From Bog-105 sp965277855 (GTDB lineage Bacteria > Acidobacteriota > Terriglobia > Bryobacterales > Bryobacteraceae), in NCBI GenBank assembly GCA_965277855.1, contig OZ255847.1:5642001-5706000 (forward strand): a stretch of 64,000 bases of DNA, written 5' to 3'. The notes beneath the pieces are model-generated. The model saw nothing but the letters and a program-made list of their open reading frames with translations. It did no database searches and was not told the DNA's origin. Below are positions 61,041-64,000 of this stretch, piece after piece. Position numbers and translations under genes: made by a program. The number at the start of each line of letters is the position of its first letter. The stretch's first letter is position 1.

Positions 61041-62458
61041 AGATACAGCTCCTCAAACAGCTTGCGATCGATGTGCGCATCAAACCAGTTCGCCAGGGCT
61101 TCGAAACTGGCTTCGCGAGTAGGCGCATCTGCCACACTGCGGCCCAGCAATTCGCCGAGCACTTGTGGATGCTCCAGCGCGCCGTGCAGATAGGTCCCGG
61201 TGCAGCGCTCCAGGCGAATGCCGTCTTCTACATCCCCGGCGAGCCTGGCGAAAGGAATACCACCGGCCGGGCGCGTCGTATTTCCGAGATGAATTTCATA
61301 CGCCTCAAAACTAATGCCGGAGGGAGTCACTGCCTCCACACGGCGCACGACTTTCTCAGAGGCCAGCACTGTTTCGCCCGGCAGCAGACCCAGCCCATCG
61401 GCTGCTCCGAAAGTCGATTCCAAGGCAAGAGGATCCGCGATATGCTCGCTCATCATCTGATAGCCACCACAAATGCCGACAACGCGGGCGCCTTGCCGGT
61501 GCTGTTCCAGAATCCAGCCGGCGAGCCCGGTTTCGTGCAACCAGAGCAGATCGGCGATGGTATTTTTCGTGCCGGGGAGAATAATCGTGCGGAAGGTTTC
61601 AGCAACAGGACACCGAATGCGGCGAGCATCGGCCAGGAGCCGGAAATCTGACAGATTGGAAATGTGCGGCAGGGCGATGATGGCGATGTCTGAAGTGGTC
61701 GAACCAGCCTGCTCGAAATTCACGCCGTCTTCTGGATCGAGCGGTGTGTTCGCCAGGTACGGAAACACGCCTGCGCAACGTTTGTTCGTTCGCGCCTTGA
61801 TCGTTTCCACGCCATTCGCGAACAGCGCTGGATCGCCTCGAAAACGATTGATCGCGAAAGAACGAACCAGAGCTCGCTCCGTTTCATCGAGCAGGGCAAA
61901 CGTACCAACCAGCGAAGCAAACACACCGCCCCTGTCAATATCGGCGACCAGCAGGACAGGCACCTTCAAACGCGTGGCGAGCCCCAGATTCACCAGATCG
62001 GTGCTTTTTAGGTTCAACTCAGTGATGCTGCCCGCACCTTCAATGACGACAAAGTCATGGCGCGCGGCAAGACGCTCATACGCATCGGACACCTGGGTCA
62101 GCAAATAAGGAAAATGGCTGTAATATTCGCGCGCACTCAGATTTCGCCACATCTTGCCGTTCACCACAACCTGGCTGCCCATGTCGGAATTCGGCTTGAG
62201 GAGAATTGGGTTCATGTCGGGTTCGGGTTCGAGAAAACAAGCCTGTGCCTGCGCTACCTGAGCGCGTCCAATTTCGCCGCCGCGCGCGCAGGGATAAGAA
62301 TTGTTCGACATATTCTGTGCTTTGAACGGCGCCACGCTGTAACCCTGGCGAGCGATCCACCTGCAAATGGCTGTCGTCATCCAGCTCTTGCCCACGTGCG
62401 AAGCGGTGCCCGCCACCATCAAGGCACGTGCTTTCACGAAAGTTCTTCTGCTCGCCAT
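61031..62458 (-). CDS. cobQ: Cobyric acid synthase
   Basis: 475 residues. It amidates four peripheral carboxylates of adenosylcobyrinate a,c-diamide. ATP domain: MVAGTASHVGKSWMTTAICR, FKAQNMSNNSYPCARGGEIG, and LVADIDRGGVFASLVGTFAL. Glutaminase domain: nucleophile in VVGICGGYQMMSEH (about 330) and His in GTYLHGALEHPQVLG (about 433). It follows the TonB receptor after 4 bp. With cbiA at the other end of the operon, both amidation steps are covered. Confidence 0.95.
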   Translation of the reverse strand: MASRRTFVKARALMVAGTASHVGKSWMTTAICRWIARQGYSVAPFKAQNMSNNSYPCARGGEIGRAQVAQAQACFLEPEPDMNPILLKPNSDMGSQVVVNGKMWRNLSAREYYSHFPYLLTQVSDAYERLAARHDFVVIEGAGSITELNLKSTDLVNLGLATRLKVPVLLVADIDRGGVFASLVGTFALLDETERALVRSFAINRFRGDPALFANGVETIKARTNKRCAGVFPYLANTPLDPEDGVNFEQAGSTTSDIAIIALPHISNLSDFRLLADARRIRCPVAETFRTIILPGTKNTIADLLWLHETGLAGWILEQHRQGARVVGICGGYQMMSEHIADPLALESTFGAADGLGLLPGETVLASEKVVRRVEAVTPSGISFEAYEIHLGNTTRPAGGIPFARLAGDVEDGIRLERCTGTYLHGALEHPQVLGELLGRSVADAPTREASFEALANWFDAHIDRKLFEELYLCR

Positions 62459-62462
62459 CGCA

Positions 62463-64000
62463 TCAAAAAGTAAACTGCACGCCGCCGCGCGCTACAAAAC
62501 CGGGCGTAGGGAACCCATCTTCGAAATACTGCTGGTTTCCCAGATTCTCCAGCCGCGTGTAGATGCGAACCTCGTCGTGTTCACCGAGCGGGAACGTATA
62601 ACCAGCAGACACACTGGCTTGCCGGGGCCCTTTGAACGAATAGGCCAGCACACTGAAAGGGGGCAGCGGATCGAACAGCTGGTACAGAAAACGGCTTCCC
62701 GCGAGAAAGTCAAACGACGTATCCCAGTGCCTGCCGAACTCTTTCAGAACCGTAAAAGTGAAGGTGTGGGGATAAATCCGTGGTGTTTGTAGCAGACCAT
62801 TGCTGTATTGGGACACACGGTCTATCGAATTCGTGTAAGTATACGCGGCGCGTAGTATAGTATGGCGCGGTAACTTGGCTTCGCCAGATAACTCGACACC
62901 ACGCGCTATCCCGCCGCCGGTGTTGTAATAACCTCCCAGCCGGCCGAATGGATCAACCGAGGGCGTGACCAGAATTCCTGGATCATACGCGATAGTCTCT
63001 TGCAGCCTGGTATAAAAATAACTCGCACTTAGCTTCAACTTATCGGAGGAAAAGTATTGGTCGATACCAGCATCCAGTGACACAGCGCGTTCCGGATGAA
63101 GGCGCGGATCCCCATAGGCGGAAAAGGCGCTCCCGTCAAAGAAAGTACCGAATCGTTCATACAGGGAAGGCGCACGGTATGCATTACCGAAGTGACTCCG
63201 AAATTTTGTGCCGGAAGATCGAACGAAATAAGCCACTGACGCATCTCCCGTCCACGCGCCCGGCGGCGATAGCGCCGGCGACGAAGCATAAACGGGAAAG
63301 GCGCCCGAGAAAGCCGGCTGATTAAGGCCGAAGCCTTGCCATCGGCCGGAGAGCGATATTTGCAGCCGGTCTTGCAGCAGCATCGTCTGATCCTGAAAAA
63401 ATGCGGTATTGCTCGTTTGCGACACATCCGTGCTCGAAATGAAAGCCGGTACTTGTCCTACATATGCTGGATTCGAAAAACTTTCCCGCTCGAATTCGTA
63501 ACCTCCGGAAATTAGCTGGCTGTGGATGGGGTGCCAGTCGACTGACGCATTTAAGGTGTCCGTGCGGCTGTTGTATTTACTAGATGTGCGATCAAGCGGC
63601 TGATAGCCCAATCCGGCCGGACCATCCACATAATTCCGGTTTGTATCCAGATCCTGCACGCTGATGCGGTAATGAAGATCCGGTGTAAGTTGATGCTCCA
63701 GATACCCCAAGGTTGAGATAAATTGCACGGTGCGAAATCTATCCGGATTTCCATACGCCGGAATAAAGCTGGCATTGCCGAATGAATCGAGAAGGCCATT
63801 CGAGACGCTGGCCACTGCTGCGGGAATCTGGCTGAAAGGCACGGGAATGGCTGCGATGCCGCCGGCCGGAATGGACAACGGTGCAAGCGGTACGGCGTCG
63901 TCGTTCAACTCGCCGAAGATATCCGCACCCAGTTGACGAACGCCGAAGCGGATCTTCGGTGTAGGTACAAACTCGACGGAACCGATGCCGCCTGAATTGC
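62463..64000 (-). CDS. TonB-dependent receptor, BtuB-like (partial)
   Basis: The frame is open to the right edge, so the signal peptide, TonB box and plug are outside the window; 512 codons are visible. The visible part is barrel: GVRQLGADIFGELNDDAVPL, SGRWQGFGLNQPAF, HFGNAYRAPSLYERFGTFFD, LHPERAVSLDAGIDQYFSSD, ELSGEAKLPRHTILRAAYTY and the final ARGGVQFTF. NAYRAPSLYERFG is typical of BtuB and siderophore receptors. The place at the head of a cobalamin operon indicates corrinoid uptake. An apparent ATG or TTG near 63908 is internal. Confidence 0.88.
   Translation of the reverse strand, partial: NSGGIGSVEFVPTPKIRFGVRQLGADIFGELNDDAVPLAPLSIPAGGIAAIPVPFSQIPAAVASVSNGLLDSFGNASFIPAYGNPDRFRTVQFISTLGYLEHQLTPDLHYRISVQDLDTNRNYVDGPAGLGYQPLDRTSSKYNSRTDTLNASVDWHPIHSQLISGGYEFERESFSNPAYVGQVPAFISSTDVSQTSNTAFFQDQTMLLQDRLQISLSGRWQGFGLNQPAFSGAFPVYASSPALSPPGAWTGDASVAYFVRSSGTKFRSHFGNAYRAPSLYERFGTFFDGSAFSAYGDPRLHPERAVSLDAGIDQYFSSDKLKLSASYFYTRLQETIAYDPGILVTPSVDPFGRLGGYYNTGGGIARGVELSGEAKLPRHTILRAAYTYTNSIDRVSQYSNGLLQTPRIYPHTFTFTVLKEFGRHWDTSFDFLAGSRFLYQLFDPLPPFSVLAYSFKGPRQASVSAGYTFPLGEHDEVRIYTRLENLGNQQYFEDGFPTPGFVARGGVQFTF

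Noticed and set aside
62463..64000. Cobalamin riboswitch for the B12 operon
   Set aside because: The first gene is still open at the right edge, so its leader is outside the window; nothing can be claimed.
1..64000. tRNA, rRNA, CRISPR arrays, insertion sequences, prophage or defence systems
   Set aside because: I scanned gaps for tRNA T-arm motifs, spaced repeats, transposase or integrase genes and saw none; the Rpn-like gene is the only mobile-like candidate.

Overview
The window reads as a dense, fairly GC-rich chromosomal segment of an Acidobacteriota bacterium, most likely of the Bryobacter/Solibacter type. This is an inference from gene families, because no rRNA is present. The supporting families are: an orphan duplicated permease (ADOP) coupled to a PadR regulator; very large TonB-dependent receptors with an N-terminal carboxypeptidase-regulatory-like domain; secreted TPR proteins; a CRTAC1-type FG-GAP/ASPIC-UnbV protein; a GMC oxidoreductase with a gluconate-dehydrogenase subunit-3 partner; and a PEP-CTERM protein. 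I see no tRNA, rRNA, CRISPR array, insertion sequence or prophage. Genes are packed tightly: many same-strand neighbours overlap by 1-4 bp, and several tail-to-tail pairs overlap by 14-53 bp.

Layout. 1-2318: two-gene membrane dehydrogenase module (minus strand, cut by the left edge). 2458-7603: a DUF2383 protein, YjbQ, and a translationally coupled pair made of a GalU-like protein with a degenerate active site and a 1106-residue protein. The latter combines a fucokinase-like GHMP kinase region with a UDPGP-type nucleotidyltransferase. 7578-12715: a secreted TPR protein divergent from a TonB-dependent receptor. 13009-16026: PadR plus ADOP permease, with a perfect 19-bp palindrome abutting the padR start. 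16137-18797: FG-GAP/ASPIC protein divergent from an alpha/beta hydrolase. 18784-22478: glmS, purS, a GtrA protein and a YycJ-like metallo-hydrolase; the last two have no ordinary start codon. 22692-31603: housekeeping and stress genes (catalase, purB, two response regulators, COG2945 hydrolase, yajQ, rpe-bamD operon, fumC). 31621-36739: an Rpn/DUF4351 nuclease-like protein, small membrane-associated proteins including a YtxH protein, recX, and a TPM-nucleotidyltransferase-LemA operon. 36775-41571: ABC-2 exporter plus MFS operon and an FGGY kinase. 41667-45219: a PEP-CTERM CHRD protein with a clear terminator, an ECF sigma/anti-sigma pair, a lipoprotein and a lysozyme-like protein. 45229-51416: a second TonB receptor, interrupted by one in-frame TAA, divergent from two secreted TPR genes. 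51413-51874: a VOC protein.

51822-64000 is a single minus-strand cobalamin salvage and uptake operon. In transcription order it holds a BtuB-like TonB receptor (running off the right edge), cobQ, cbiB, a CobD-type PLP enzyme, btuF, btuD, btuC, cobU, cobS, cobC, cobT, a PduO-type adenosyltransferase and cbiA. Together these would import corrinoids across both membranes, adenosylate and amidate them, attach the aminopropanol linker and assemble the lower nucleotide loop. No corrin-ring synthesis genes are in the window. Any cobalamin riboswitch would lie beyond the right edge.

The items most worth a second look are the kinase/pyrophosphorylase fusion with its degenerate partner, the nonsense-interrupted TonB receptor, the repeat-rich control region at 21489-21701 with two non-canonical starts, the recurring divergent TonB/TPR pairs, and the nucleotidyltransferase inside a TPM/LemA operon.
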